DNA of 64,000 nt, from positions 58,194,962 to 58,258,961 of the forward strand of contig CM023540.1 in NCBI GenBank assembly GCA_013350335.1. The letters run 5' to 3'. A program made the translations under genes and the position numbers. Origin of the DNA: Chimonanthus salicifolius. Lineage: Eukaryota; Streptophyta; Magnoliopsida; Laurales; Calycanthaceae. The notes under the pieces are model-generated. The model saw only the letters and a program-made list of their open reading frames with translations, did no database searches and was not told the DNA's origin. Position 1 is the stretch's first letter; the number at the start of each line of letters is the position of its first letter. Positions 34,480 to 46,656 of this stretch are shown piece by piece.

Positions 34480-36760
34480 TCCTTTTTCGACTTCCATAGT
34501 TGATAGAAGAACTTAACCTGTTAAGCTCGCGGGAAATTCAATCTTTATTCTTTGAATTTATTTTCTTGATTACATCCAGGTAGGAGCGAAACATGTCTTC
34601 CTGACCCTTCAGCGTTAAACCGATCATACTGCCTACCTGGATCATTCTACTATCAATCTAGTTAGAAGAGGGACTACTTGTTTGCCCATCTTCATCACCA
34701 ACACTTGGAGCAATCTGAGAGATGTTCCCACTAGCCAGCTGAATATCTAGTTCCAAGATGTTAATTGGGGCACCATCTGTTGGGTCCAAAATAGCATTGT
34801 TTCGATTCATCTGTGCTAATGACGGAGAGAAGCTTTCTTCTGTAACAAAGTTGGACCACGGGCGGAAAGCATGGAACTGGGATTCTCTAGCAGGATGCGA
34901 CAATTTAGCCTCAGGAAGAAGAAAAGCTTTGACCAGCAAAAAGAGGCATTCTCCAGAAGGTGCACCATATGATGTCCTCAAGGGCTCGAATGATGAACTT
35001 CTAGCAGGTTGACTAGAACAGTGAGAATTTGAATCATCATGGACGATTGCGATGGTGTAGAGAAATCACGAATGGCGCAATGGGGGTGAGAACCCTCCTG
35101 TTGAAGATAGTCTTCTTGGGATAGAGGCTGGTAGTTAAGAAGCAGACCATGGGTTGTAAATATTGACGGCAATAGATTCCCTCTTGGATTGAAGCCTCTC
35201 GGTTTGAAGAGGAATGGGTTTGGAGCGACAGGAGGGACCCCTGAGTTCAATAGAGGTTGTGGATTCGGGCAGGATGGGCCTGAGTTGAAAACGGTCGGAC
35301 TAGGCCTGAAGGGTTCGCAGATTTGAGAAGGCCTGGGTGAAAAAGGCCCTAAAAACTGGCTTGGATTGTTATGGCTTTCGGTTGAGCCTAACTGACCCGA
35401 AATGTGGATCGTACTTGGCCCAGGATCCGAGGCCATAAGTTGGCGCACGTGAGAGGGGGAGATGAGGCTAACAAAAGGGGAATTAGGGCAGGAGACCACA
35501 ACGGAAGGCAAAACCACCGCGGAATGCGAAAGATGATTTCCACTGGTATGGGGTGATTGGTGGTTTCGCTCAGTAGGAATGGATGTTGTAGGGTACGACT
35601 TGGAAGGAGGTACAGCAGCAGTCGCCGAAATGGGTAAGGGATTAATTTTTGCAGGCGAAATAGCTTTGTAGGGAGGTGGAGGTGGCATGCTGAACCGAAG
35701 AAATCGAAGGCTGTGGGACATTGACAGGCTCAATAGTAGGGTTGGTGTGCCACGTGGGGGGGCCAGTGAGGGGAGGAGATTCAAACTCATGAGGCTTCAT
35801 CGAAGACGAAGGGTTTCCAGCCGGATGTGAGGTGATCGATTTGCCGCAAGCCTCCTTGCTATCTTCTATCTCAACAGACAAATCAATCCAGTATTCCCCA
35901 ACCTTGAGGAGAATCCTCTTTTATCTCTGCAAGATTGGGCGACAAAAGCACTTTGTATCTTGCAAAACGAAGGTTGCTGCCAGAGATGGTCCTCGGTTCG
36001 ATCTCAACCACTTTGCCGAGAAAGTTTCCAATCGCCCGAATGGAATCATGGAATCAGGCTCGCATCGGGATTCCGGAGACTTTGATTCAACAACTCTGCA
36101 AATCCCACTCCTTGACCAGAAACATAGATCGGAGAAGGGAGGTTCATGGAGGACAAGGAGTTCAAACAGAAGTCTATTTGCTTCCTCAACTACATCGAAA
36201 GAGATCAATGCATGTGAATGGTCCATCCGCGACACAAACACCGACCTAAGAACACCCCATTTCGAGATCCACAATATCCTTGTCTGAAACCAAAGAAGAT
36301 GCAAGGGAAGCAACCAAACATTTCTTGACAGACTTGACCTGCTGCTAGACCGTTGTATTGCCAAGGATAATCGATTCCCCTTTATCAGAGACCACTGTCC
36401 ATATAGAAGAGGCAATTGATTGGCCGCTTGTAAAGGTTGAATAGAGTCACCAGATGCAGAGGAGGGGATTGACTGGTTTGGATTGGAGGAAACAAATGGT
36501 GGAGTTGGAGAAGTTGAAACTCTGGGAGGTTTTGCTAGTTGAACTTCCAACTTCTTACCCTTGTAGAGTATGCTGTTTACTTCAACGATACCCCTCAAAG
36601 CTTCCACCTCGAACCGAATCGAACAAAGGCAAACCCACAGTGCTTCGTGGATTCTTTGGATAAAGGTATGAAGCTATCAGTGATTTTCCCAACTTTAGTA
36701 AAAAGAGCAAAGATGTCCAGGTTGAAAAAAATCATCAGGTCGATTGGATATGAAGAGGGA
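34480..36760 (-). pseudogene. LINE ORF1 remnant: RRM, DUF4283-like domain, Pro/Ser-rich tail
   Basis: The N-terminal RRM is split over two frames: LDIFALFTKVGKITDSFIP then CGFAFVRF (RNP1-like), followed by EALRGIVEVNSILYKGK. A DUF4283-like core (about 36400-35880) carries GKLEVQLAKP upstream and SHALISFDVVEEANRLL; the WxxxxGxP-type words are scattered over frames. The C-terminal 1.2 kb is rich in Pro and Ser and shows no zinc knuckle that I can recognise. In intact plant L1s this is an RNA-binding protein. Several frameshifts make it non-functional. Confidence 0.75.
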
Positions 36761-36865
36761 TATAGAATTTTTTTTCTTTTCTCCTACCAAGGAACAAAAG
36801 GTAGATGAGAGGAGTCGCTGGTAGGAACGGATGGAGGTGGTAGGATCAGGGTGGAGGAGGGTTGG

Positions 36866-36991
36866 GAGATGTACGGATGTGAGGAGGTAGGATGAAGGAA
36901 GGATGGCGTATAGGAGGGAGAGGTTTGAGAGATGTACGGATGTGAGGAGGTAGGATGAGGGAAGGATGGTGTACAGGAGGGACGCTTTGTG
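36866..36991 (-). repeat. Two tandem 63-bp units near the LINE 5' end
   Basis: GAGATGTACGGATGTGAGG starts at 36866 and again at 36929, exactly 63 bp (21 codons) apart. The unit edges run to about 36991. On the minus strand both read as Ser/Pro/His-rich peptide repeats containing HPTSSHPYISQ. This may be a 5' UTR repeat of the LINE. Confidence 0.85.
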
Positions 36992-37050
36992 CCCCTACAT
37001 AATGGAGAGTTACGGGATAGAAAGAGAATGACAAGAGTTCCACAATCCAA

Positions 37051-37674
37051 GTAAAACTAGTGCAAGTAGGTGCTGGATTTATTTGAAGACATGAATTTCA
37101 CAAAAGATTACTTGACACACCATATTGATGACCTATCACTAAAAACAATATGATTTGCACATGACCACACTATTAAAGTAAAATATTAAGTGGCTCCCTA
37201 AAGAATTTTTATTAATTATTTAAATTCAATTTACTAACAAATATGAGCATTAAATTGAAAATAATACATAAATTGACATCTTATATGCACAAAAAACCTA
37301 TAAAATTATAAATGGAAGCAATTTCACTCATCATTACTTAAAATACATTAAAACAAAAGAATGATAAAAATAATAAAAACATTATACCTACCTTCATAAC
37401 AGTAATTAGTGGGCTCCATTGAATACCATGTTTTTTTAGCTTCCCAAGTTTTCATCACTTTAAATTAATTTTTAATTATAAACTTTTATGGCTTTGAAAA
37501 ACATGATGCAGTTGTTTTAAGGTTGTTTTTTTAGTGATTCAAGCATAATCCTTTTTCAATGAATTCATGTTCAACATTATTGGACCTTGGATAAGTGTGT
37601 GCATTGGAAATCCCAACACCACCATGTATCTAATGTTAGAAAATCATGACTTGAGAACATTCTTGATGTAGAAC
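37051..37674. other. AT-rich spacer before G1
   Basis: No gene and no repeat family recognised. Very AT-rich. Confidence 0.5.
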
Positions 37675-38689
37675 TGTGATGACCCGCCCTTTTCCAATGT
37701 TTAAAATCAGAGTATATCTTTTTTTAAAAAAAAAATAGGAAAATGACGGAGTGTGCCACGACGTAAGTCAAGTCCGAGTCCGAAGACCGACCCTCGACTG
37801 GCCCAACCTAACACACGCGTGGGACAACCCACTAAACATTTGTATAAGTGCTAGCACACTTTGCGGAAATAATAATTATAATATTCAGACTCATTAACCA
37901 CGAAAGGAATTACTCAAACCATAAGTCAAATTACCATAACAAAATACCAAAAGTAGAGTTATATCTAAGTTATTACATTCCAATCAATACTCTTATGAAA
38001 TTACATAGTTTCTATCAAAATATCAAAATAAAGAACTACGTTCTTCAAGCATTCTTCCTCTTCATTTTGCTTAGGTTTGGCTACCACTAGGTTCAACCTC
38101 TTTTACTTTTCTATGATCTGCATTAACATCTAAAGGGGAAAAATGTACAGGCTTAGTGAACTTCCCTAGTAGAAATTTCGATCAAGAAAATGCACTGTGT
38201 GTGATAACATAATATCATATAAACAATGTTGGGGAAATCACATGTTATGATAAAATACCCATTTCTCAAAAGAAATCAAAGTATACTAAAATCTCATGAC
38301 CCAGAAATCATACTTGATACTTATCGTATAATGATATGCCATGGGTGTCATGCATCAATGGTGTGCCATCTCATACCCATGCATCAAGTCACACTATTTA
38401 TCTTATCCAACTAGTTTCATAATGGCCAATTATGTCCAACAATATTAGTGGCGGCAACCACCTGAGTGTTGTAATCCATCCACAAAGTAACCGAGACTAT
38501 CGATGGAATATGACATCCTCCCTTTGCACAGGATTTCGAGACCTACCCAGGTGCTCTTTGGCCCAATTAACGCCGTAACATTCACAACCTATGGATGTGC
38601 CCAAAGTATAATATTTGAATATCATATCCATAATTTCTCGTACACGAGACCAAGCTATGTCTGGACAATTCATTATTGGCTCGATACAT

Positions 38690-39540
38690 CGCCCCTGGAC
38701 ACAATCGACACATTGATCATTTCAATATGTCGACTGGCTTTATTTGTTCCAGTTCGTGTTTTCCAGCTGTTCTCAGTTCACATGTGCCAACCCAGTTGAT
38801 ACATCTACTGGTTCGAAGTGTCGAGCATGTCGACATGTTCTTCTGAGTTTAGTCTATCAATATTGTTCTCTGGTTATATGTATCGACCCAGTCGATACAA
38901 CTAAGGGTACATATATTCAATGTGTCGACTTTCTCGACATATCCTCTTGATCTTAGTGTTCAAATATATTTGTCTTTTGTTTTCAAACCATATGTATCGA
39001 CCTAGTCGATATATATACAAGTGCATATATCCGAGTTGTCGACTTCATCGACATGTCCTCTGGATTTTGGTCTATCAACATTAACATTCATCCTTCGTTT
39101 ACTAGCCGATATGTAGGCCTGGTTGATATATCTGTCCGAGATCTGTGGGCATATCAATACGGTCGATATGTCCACAGATTCATTGTTCCTTCTTCATCTT
39201 TACATACGTTCCTGGTCATTTCCAGGCCGATACATCGACCTAGTCGATACCTCGTCCTGGGACCAATTTGTTACCTCTCATTTCATTTTTATTTTATCAT
39301 ACCAAACCGACACATCGACGTTGTCAATAGGTCCTTCTACGATCAGTTCATCATCCTTCTATTCCATCTTCATTTCTCGTCATACCTAGGCCGACACATC
39401 AACTTCGTCAATAGTTCATCTTGGGTCTGGTCATTTTAGTTCAAGACTTCGATCTTTCTGGTTTATTGGAGTCATGTTTCAGAAGACACATCGACAGAAT
39501 CGATATATCGACTGGGTTGAGTTCGAAAGCCTTGGATTTG
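38690..39540. repeat. G1 palindrome cluster, left LTR
   Basis: Repeated words ATCGAC and GTCGAT pair around 3-6 base centres, for example TATCGACCCAGTCGATA near 38880. The clearest right-LTR copy (62213-62233) has the 9-base arms TGTATCGAC and GTCGATACA around CCA. A dozen or more copies recur every 40-90 bp. The cluster continues after the G2 insertion at 51610-51870. Confidence 0.85.
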
Positions 39541-40619
39541 TCTTCCATGCCTTCCCTGTAATAGCCCGAATTTTTAAATCAATATATATATGGCAATTAT
39601 TTGTTTTAATAATGGAAAAATGGGAACTTTGATGTCACGAATATTAAATGGATCATAATTTGGACAAAAGCCCAAGTATGGTCCAATGGACCATGGATTT
39701 GATAGGATCCATCAAAAGGATCAATGATGGCTAAAGTGGGCCCGATAACCATGTGGGATCCAATGGATCATAATGGATCCAAGCTCTAAGGTAAATAGTA
39801 GAAAATAATTTAATTGGGCGATGGGCCCAATGGTGACCCAATTAATTGGAATTAAACCCCCTAAGTTAATGATGAGATGATTAAGCTAACATAGCCAAGT
39901 GGGGCCCACCTACAACTCATCAAGTGAGGTGGCGGTTGACCATGGTGGATACATGAAAGATTTGAAGGGAATTAAATTATGAAATTAAGAGGGCTAAGTT
40001 AAAGTAACAAACTATATGGTTGGGTGAGTCAAGATGATGCCCATTTTATTTGACTCACCCAAACTCATTGGAATGAGTTGTGACTCAAACCATTCCAACC
40101 ACCCCCACTAAGGGGACAAAGGCCCTAAAATTGGGGGCATGCAAGCCCATACCTCCCTCCATGCTTGGTTGGTGGAGGGAGTCAAACCAATCATCACACC
40201 CATCTCTCTCACTCTCTTCCTCTCCTCTCCAAACCGTCCTCCCTCTTGCAAGACCAAGAAATACACTAAGGAGAAAAGAAGAGAAAGAGACTTAGAGGAA
40301 AGGGAAGAAGAAGCTAAGTGTTGGCCGATCACTCCTAAGACCCAAGACTTGAGATATTTCCCCATTTCCTTCTTCGTTTTTCCCTCTCAAAGCTGATACA
40401 CCTTGGCCGAACCAAACCTTGGTGACCTTACTTTGACCAAGCTCACCATTGCCGAGTATCAAGGAGGAAGAAGAAGGAGAAAGGTGAAGGAACAAGAAGA
40501 GCAAGGGACAACCGGGAAAACCAAGGATTGTAAGTATTTCCAAACATGCCGTTATGGCTCTTTTAAGAGAATCGCAAAGGAAGGAAGTACAAAATATGCA
40601 ATGGAGAAGACTGACAAAC

Positions 40620-41245
40620 AGTCAGTCGACTGAATTTGTGATTCAGTCGACTGAACTGACAATAAACGAAGTTCTGGGAGTTTCAGCTGACTGAACTGAT
40701 AATGGACGAATCAAAAATGAGTTTCTGGGAGTTTCAGCCGACTGAATAAGGTATTCAGTCGATTGAACTAAGGATGATACACTACAGAAGGAGTTTCTAG
40801 AGGTTTCAGCCGACTGAATCATGGATTCAGTCGACTGAACATAAACGTCTCGGAGAAGAAAGAAGATAATGGAAGTTTCAGCCGACTGAATGTGTGATTC
40901 AGTCGACTGAATGAATACTTATTGAACACGTAAGTGGTTAGTGATATTTCAGCCGACTGAATCTATGATTCAGTCGACTGAAAATGAACTGGCAAAACGA
41001 ACAGATAACCTGAGGCAAAGTCAGCCGACTGAATCTATGATTCAGTCGACTGAAAGAGTAGGAACCATGTTTCAGCCGACTGAATGTATATTTTAGTCGA
41101 CTGAAACTGAACTGGCAAAAACAGACAGACAATCTGATTCAAAGTCAGCCGACTGAATCTGTGTTTCAGTCGACTGAACTCCTGATTCAGTCGACTGAAC
41201 TCCTGATTCAGTCGACTGAACTCCTAATTCAGTCGACTGAATTGA
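40620..41245. repeat. TTCAGTCGACTGAA palindrome array, G2 5' LTR
   Basis: About twenty 12-14 base palindromes of the form TTCAGYCGACTGAA. Most come in pairs: a TTCAGCCGACTGAA form, a spacer of about 5-7 bases, then ATTCAGTCGACTGAA. Pairs are separated by 30-60 bp of less conserved sequence. The 3' end has three extra head-to-tail copies (ACTCCTGATTCAGTCG units near 41175-41240). Confidence 0.95.
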
Positions 41246-41891
41246 AGGGTACGATTTTGAGTATTTTAAGTGATCGCTATTAAGCCGGTAGAAGAAATGG
41301 AAAATTATGTTAAATTAAAGGGACTGATTTTAATGATCCTACGACACGATTTGGTAAGACATTAACAGACCTAAGTGTATGGAACAGTTATGGATTAAAT
41401 TATGTGTGTAATTTTAGTCAATGGGAAGAGAGTATAAGTTGAGGGATGATTATGTTAATCTTGCAACGTGGTTAAAGACCATTAATGAGCATAGGTTTAC
41501 GATCAGTTAGAGACTTAATCGTGGATAAGATATAGACTAACTTGGAAATGCATAATAAGGTATTGGCACATCGCAACGGTACGCGAACGGCGACCGGGAT
41601 TGTCGGACGTGAACAGAAAAGGACGTTATCATTATTTGGTAGGATTCCTACCTCATTGTAAGCGATGGATATATGATGGTATTTTAAATTATTTTGGTTT
41701 GGCTTATGATGGAATTATGATTATGATTTATCTTATGACGAGTTTTAAGTTATGAATTATATGGATTATATTTTAACATTATGCACTATATGGCTATGTA
41801 TGGTATATCAAAATTATGGTTTATCTATATATACTACATAGCATAATGCACTACATCTCATGCATGGCATGGGCGGAAAAAAATAAACAAA

Positions 41892-42060
41892 CCGGAGTCC
41901 ATGCTCCGTCAGGGCGACCGAGAACAGACATGGGGACATTGATATGGTATCACCGGAGCCATGCTCCGTCGAGGTGACCGAGAACAGACATGGGGACATT
42001 GATATGGTATCACCGGAGTCCATGCTCCGTCGGGGCGACCGAGAAGCAAGCATGGGGACA
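41892..42060. repeat. Three 60-bp tandem units, G2 5' LTR
   Basis: Units start CCGGAGTCCATGCTCCGTC at 41892, 41953 and 42013. The 3' LTR has only two (50232, 50293). Each includes a GGAG/CTCC inverted word. Confidence 0.9.
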
Positions 42061-42779
42061 CCTTGACGAGGATTTGCCGTCAAGGGGGATAAGAAATTTC
42101 GTGATGATGTAGATGATGGGTGGGACACATGACATAAGCACCCATGGCATAGCATTCATCACATGCTTATTTTGTTATATGTTATTTTATCGGTATGTGT
42201 ATTATTTCTAGTCCATGTGCTAGCCCTACTCGGAGTCCTACTGGGCGCGTTGACTAACGCCCTACTTCCACCCTAACTGGTGATACAGGATACGGAGGAA
42301 ACAGTGGGCGTGACGGGAGTCAGGCTTAGGGGCGTGGGGAAGCAGCTATTTTGTTTATCAAGTTTTATTTTGGAAATGTTGTAACTCAAGTAACATAGCT
42401 TGTTGAATTGTAATAATTTTGGATTTATCACTATGGTCTGGATTAAACTCTGTATGTTAACATTTTGAGATATAATCATGAACATGGGGGTATTTTGGTA
42501 ATTTGAATGTTGTATCTTCCCTTCTATCTAAAACCGGTAGGATAGTATCTATTATAATGTTCCGCATGTAACTATGTTCCGCGAGCTTACTTCCTATGCG
42601 TGAACCGTACTCGTAGACTTTGTTCCGCGCACGCGTGGGGTTGGCCAGTTAAGGGCCGGGCTTTATGAGTCCGGACTTAACTCGCGTCGTGACGTCCTGC
42701 GCCGTTATCACTTTGATTTAATTCAAAAAAAAAAAAAAACAGACTCCGAAATATAGTGAAAATGGGCGGGCGTTACAGT

Positions 42780-42791
42780 TGGTATCAGAGC
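42780..42791 (+). promoter_or_regulatory. G2 primer-binding site
   Basis: TGGTATCAGAGC lies two bases after the 5' LTR, complementary to the 3' end of initiator Met-tRNA. Confidence 0.93.
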
Positions 42792-43257
42792 GAAATCGGA
42801 AGAATGAATCTCTCGGAGTAAGATTAAGACGGTTGCATGTCTCACTGACAGCTAAGAATCCCAACTGACCGACTCTTCGGAGTCCGCTGCACGGGGGCCG
42901 GATTAATCTACTTCGATTGACTTAGACTGAAACATTCAATCTGAGCGTCACGTGTGACGTAAGAAAATGATAGTAAGGGAAGTACAATCATTATAACGTT
43001 GATGGAGTTAGCAGACATAGGAAAATTTTCCCTAACTTCACAAAAATGTACAAACATAGTTATTTGGGAAGTTTTCCCCAAACCAAGTATGCAGATTTGG
43101 CAATTTTCCCCCAAATATGAGAGACAATACGTAATTCTTAGGAATTATCCCCTCAAAGACTAAGTATGAGTATATTGGCAATGTTTTCAAAGCTAAATAT
43201 GAACGCACCAATGTTATGAAAGAACTAAGTTGATATTTCTTTTCAATGACTTAGGAA

Positions 43258-45260
43258 ATGCCACCAAAAAGAAAAACTCGCAGAAATCCCCGGGTAGAAA
43301 AGGAGGTACCACCACCTCATCAAGAGGAAGTGCACCCACCGCATCAAGAGGAGGTGCCACCACCTCATCCAGCCGAGGGCCAAAACAGTATAAACATACA
43401 AGGTGTACCTCCCGAGTTAAGGGATGTGGTTCAAGCGGCAGTCGCTTCTGCTCTCCAGCAACACTCAAGCGGAAATGCGACCGCCAGCGACCTCAGTAAA
43501 CGGAAAATGGTCAAGGATTTTCAACAACAGCACCCTCCCTACTTTAGGGGGACAGAAGGGGTTGTTGGAGCGAAACACTAATTAAAAAGGATCACTCAGA
43601 TCTTTAATCTGCTCCAAATTTCAAATCCTGCTGATAAAATCCTACTGGCCACTTCTCAACTGATCGAGGATGCCAGTAGTTGGTGGGAAGTTGTAGAAAA
43701 GCAACAAGCCCTGGTGCCACAAGGGGAAAGGACCATCATGACATGGGAATGGTTCTCAGCCACCTTCCTAGAACAATACTTTTCGGAGGAAGAAAGAGAG
43801 AGCCAGACGGAAGCCTTCATCTCATTGGTACAAGGCAGCATGACAGTAGCGCAATACCACAGAGAATTCCTTAAGCTGTCTGTCTATGCATTCTACATGG
43901 TGGATACTGAACACCGAAGGGCCCGCAAGTTTGAACGGGGCCTTCGGCCAAGCATCAAGACTAGAGTGACCATTTTCAAAGAGCCCACACTGGCAGGAGT
44001 GGTCAGCAGGGCCACCATAGCAGAGCGAGAGTTGAACGAAATAATGCGGTTTGACAACCGCCGAGGGCAAGGTGGGCGTGGTACATTCCAACCCAATAAG
44101 AAATTCCGCCCAAACTCTAGCCGACCCTCACTCTCCACAGGCTCTACGGGGGGCTTTCGCCCCAATCAGCCCTCCTCATCAACATCAGTCACACAGGTTC
44201 CCGGAGGTGGGAACACATGTTACCAGTGTGGCCAACAGGGCCACTTCAAGAGGGATTGCCCACAGATCAACCGACCCTCTAACTCCAGGGGTGCCTTCTG
44301 CCCTCCATCCAGATCAACTCAGTCGCGGGGGGGCAGAACATACAACCAAGCAGGACGGGCGCCAATCCCTACCGGATCCGGACGACTCTTCACCATACCG
44401 ACTCCCGTAGCAGTGGATCGCTCGGTGATGCAAGGTATGGCTATAATTGGTAGTTCCTATGCTGTTACATTATTTGACACTGGAGCTTCACATTCATTTA
44501 TATCTGCTGCATTCATATCTGCCACGGGCACGTTAGTACAAAACTTGTCCACATCACTCACCGTTGTATCCCCTGTTGGAGACACATCATTGGGGCTCAT
44601 ATGTACGGCATTGAACATTGAACTCGCGGGGTTCAGATTCGAGTCCAACTACTTAGTGATCGATATGGCGGAATACGATGTTATATTTGGCATGGACTGG
44701 TTGACCACATATCAGGCTCACATTGATTGCCACCTTCGCAGGGTGATATTTTGGTCACCCGAGGGAAAGCGGTATGTAGTACACGCTGACAGGCAGGGCA
44801 TCCCTAGAAGGCTGCAGGAAGAATTGAACCATCTTGCCTTGAACAGTCTCAGATTGGATAAGGCACCAATAACCGAACTTCCGGTGGTAGTAACAGAGTA
44901 TGTCGAGGTATTTCCAACAGAGCTCCCTGGTTTACCACCCAAGAGGGAGATAGACTTTGAAGTCAAATTATATCCCGGCGCCGCTCCAATATCACTACCC
45001 CATTATAGAATGGCACCAGCTGAGATGACTGAGTTGAAGAAGCAGATTGATGAACTGGTCAGAATGGGTTTTATTCGGAACAACACATCCGCATGGGGAG
45101 CCCCGGTATTATTTGTGAAGAAGAAAGACGGTACTCTGCGAATGTGTGTGGATTATAGAAAGTTGAATCAACTGACTGTCAGGAATAAGTATCCCCTACC
45201 CCGGATTGACGATCTATTTGAGCAGCTTAGGGGTTCCTCTCACTTTCCAAGATTGGTTTA
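43258..45260 (+). pseudogene. G2 gag, protease and RT N-terminus (stop at 43579)
   Basis: One frame from MPPKRKTRRNPR to 45260 with a single TAA at 43579-43581. Gag has [21 protein letters not shown] and [10 protein letters not shown]. The CCHC knuckle is [14 protein letters not shown] (44218-44259). The protease site is [10 protein letters not shown] (about 44462-44491), intact. RT begins with [29 protein letters not shown] and PLPRIDDLF. At about 45245 one base is missing in HFSK-type sequence and the frame ends in PRLV. In an intact element this makes the particle protein, the processing protease and the RT fingers. Confidence 0.92.
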
Positions 45261-46656
45261 ATGTCCAGATATCATCAAATTCGGGTTAGAGAGGAGGACA
45301 TAGAGAAGACTGCCTTCAGGACACGGTATGGCTTATATGAGTATGTAGTCATGCCGTTTGGGCTTACTAATGCACCGGCGGTGTTCATGGACCTGATGAA
45401 TAGGATATTCCGTCCTTACTTAGATCGGTTTGTGATCGTATTCATTGACGATATTCTGGTCTACTCCAAAAGTCAGAAGGAACATGCCGAACACGTGTGA
45501 ATTTTGGCTATCTGAAGTCAACTTTTTGGGACACATCGTATCAAAGGAAGGTATCGCCATGGACCCAGCTAAGGTAGCAGCAGTCAAGGCATGGAAAGCG
45601 CCAACAAATGTGACCGAGATCCGCAGTTTTCTGGGATTAGCCGGTTACTACCGGAAATTCATCATGGACTTCTCCAAGATTGCATCTCCACTTACCCGAC
45701 TCACTCAGAAAGGAGTCAAGTTTGAGTGGTCGAATCTATGCAACCAGAGATTTGAGGAGTTAAAGGAGAGGCTTACGACCGCTCCTATTTTGATCTTGCC
45801 GGAAAGAGGCAAAAATTATGAAGTGTACTGTGATGCCTCCGGTGAGGGATTGGGGTATACACTCAGCCAAGGTAATCGTGCAGTGGCGTACGGATCAAGA
45901 CAATTGAAAATTCATGAACGCCATTATCCCACACATGATCTAGAACTAGCAGCAGTGGTCTTCGCTCTCAAAAGCTGGAGACACTACCTCTATGGTGAAA
46001 AGTTTGAAGTGTTCTCAGATCACAAGAGTCTGAAATACTTGTTTGATCAAAAAGAACTCAACATGAGACAGTGCAGATGGATGGAATATCTGGCGGATTA
46101 TGAGTTCGCACTTCGGTATCATCCTGGCAAGGCGAACAAGGTGGCGGATGCCCTCAGCCGCTTGTCACATGCGACAGTAGCCAGCATGATCAGAACGGAA
46201 TGGGAGGTACTGAATACCATCAGAGAATTTAAACTCTACCTCAATAATCATGGGACCATATATAATCTGATCATACGATCCAACATGGTCTCCGAGAATG
46301 AACGGGAACAACGGACAGATCCAGAAGTGGAAGAGATTTGGGCTAAGATGTCTACCGGTGAGGTTGTACCGGAGTGGGATCTACGACCAGGACAGGGTCT
46401 TATGTTCCGAGGCAGGACATATGTACCTAAGAATTGCAGAAGAGAGTTGCTGATTGAAGCACACCAAACCAAACTCTCTATCCACCCGGGCAGCACCAAG
46501 ATGTATCATGATCTTAAGAGGCACTATTGGTGGCATGGACTTAAGAAAGATGTGGCAGAGTTTATTGCTCGTTGCCTAACTTGTCAACAGGTCAAAGTAG
46601 AACATCGGAAACCACCGGGCTTACTCGCACCCTTACCGATGCCAGAATGGAAATAG
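45245..46656 (+). pseudogene. G2 RT palm/thumb, RNase H and integrase zinc region
   Basis: RT palm: [18 protein letters not shown] and the catalytic [11 protein letters not shown], all present. After AEHV a deletion of roughly 55-60 bases joins directly to [16 protein letters not shown] and changes frame (45496). RNase H has [24 protein letters not shown] and [10 protein letters not shown], so its D, E and D are present. Then [15 protein letters not shown]. The integrase HHCC finger is seen as [11 protein letters not shown] and CLTCQQVK. The frame ends at TAG 46654-46656 (EWK*), a Trp codon in related copies. Confidence 0.92.

Larger units (their letters stand above)
33320..36800 (-). mobile_element. 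L1-type LINE, truncated before the RT
   Basis: Reverse-oriented. ORF1 remains (about 36760-34480) are followed by the ORF2 endonuclease (34445-33792) and the start of the linker towards RT, ending at about 33320. RT and 3' tail are absent, so this is a 3'-truncated copy, probably cut by a later rearrangement that joined it to the copia LTR fragment. Multiple frameshifts and stops. Confidence 0.85.
39557..42777 (+). repeat. G2 5' LTR
   Basis: 3221 bp, TGTAATAGCCCG to GGGCGTTACA. It holds the CAGTCGACTG array (40620-41245) and three 60-bp units (41892-42060). It has no TA run near its start, unlike the 3' LTR. The small ORFs in it (for example 40080-40633) are shared with the 3' LTR simply because the LTRs are copies. 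Confidence 0.93.

Noticed and set aside
34978..35790. 270-codon Pro/Ser-rich ORF as a host gene
   Set aside because: It lies between the DUF4283-like region and ORF2 of the same LINE, where such a tail of ORF1 is expected.
40080..40633. Conserved-looking ORFs shared with 48373-48853
   Set aside because: The two regions are the two LTRs of G2, so identity is expected. The frames are not maintained preferentially.
40620..41245. Regular short palindromic repeats resembling a CRISPR array
   Set aside because: Units are 14-base palindromes with variable, partly repeated spacers inside a plant LTR, present in both LTRs of one retrotransposon, with no cas genes.
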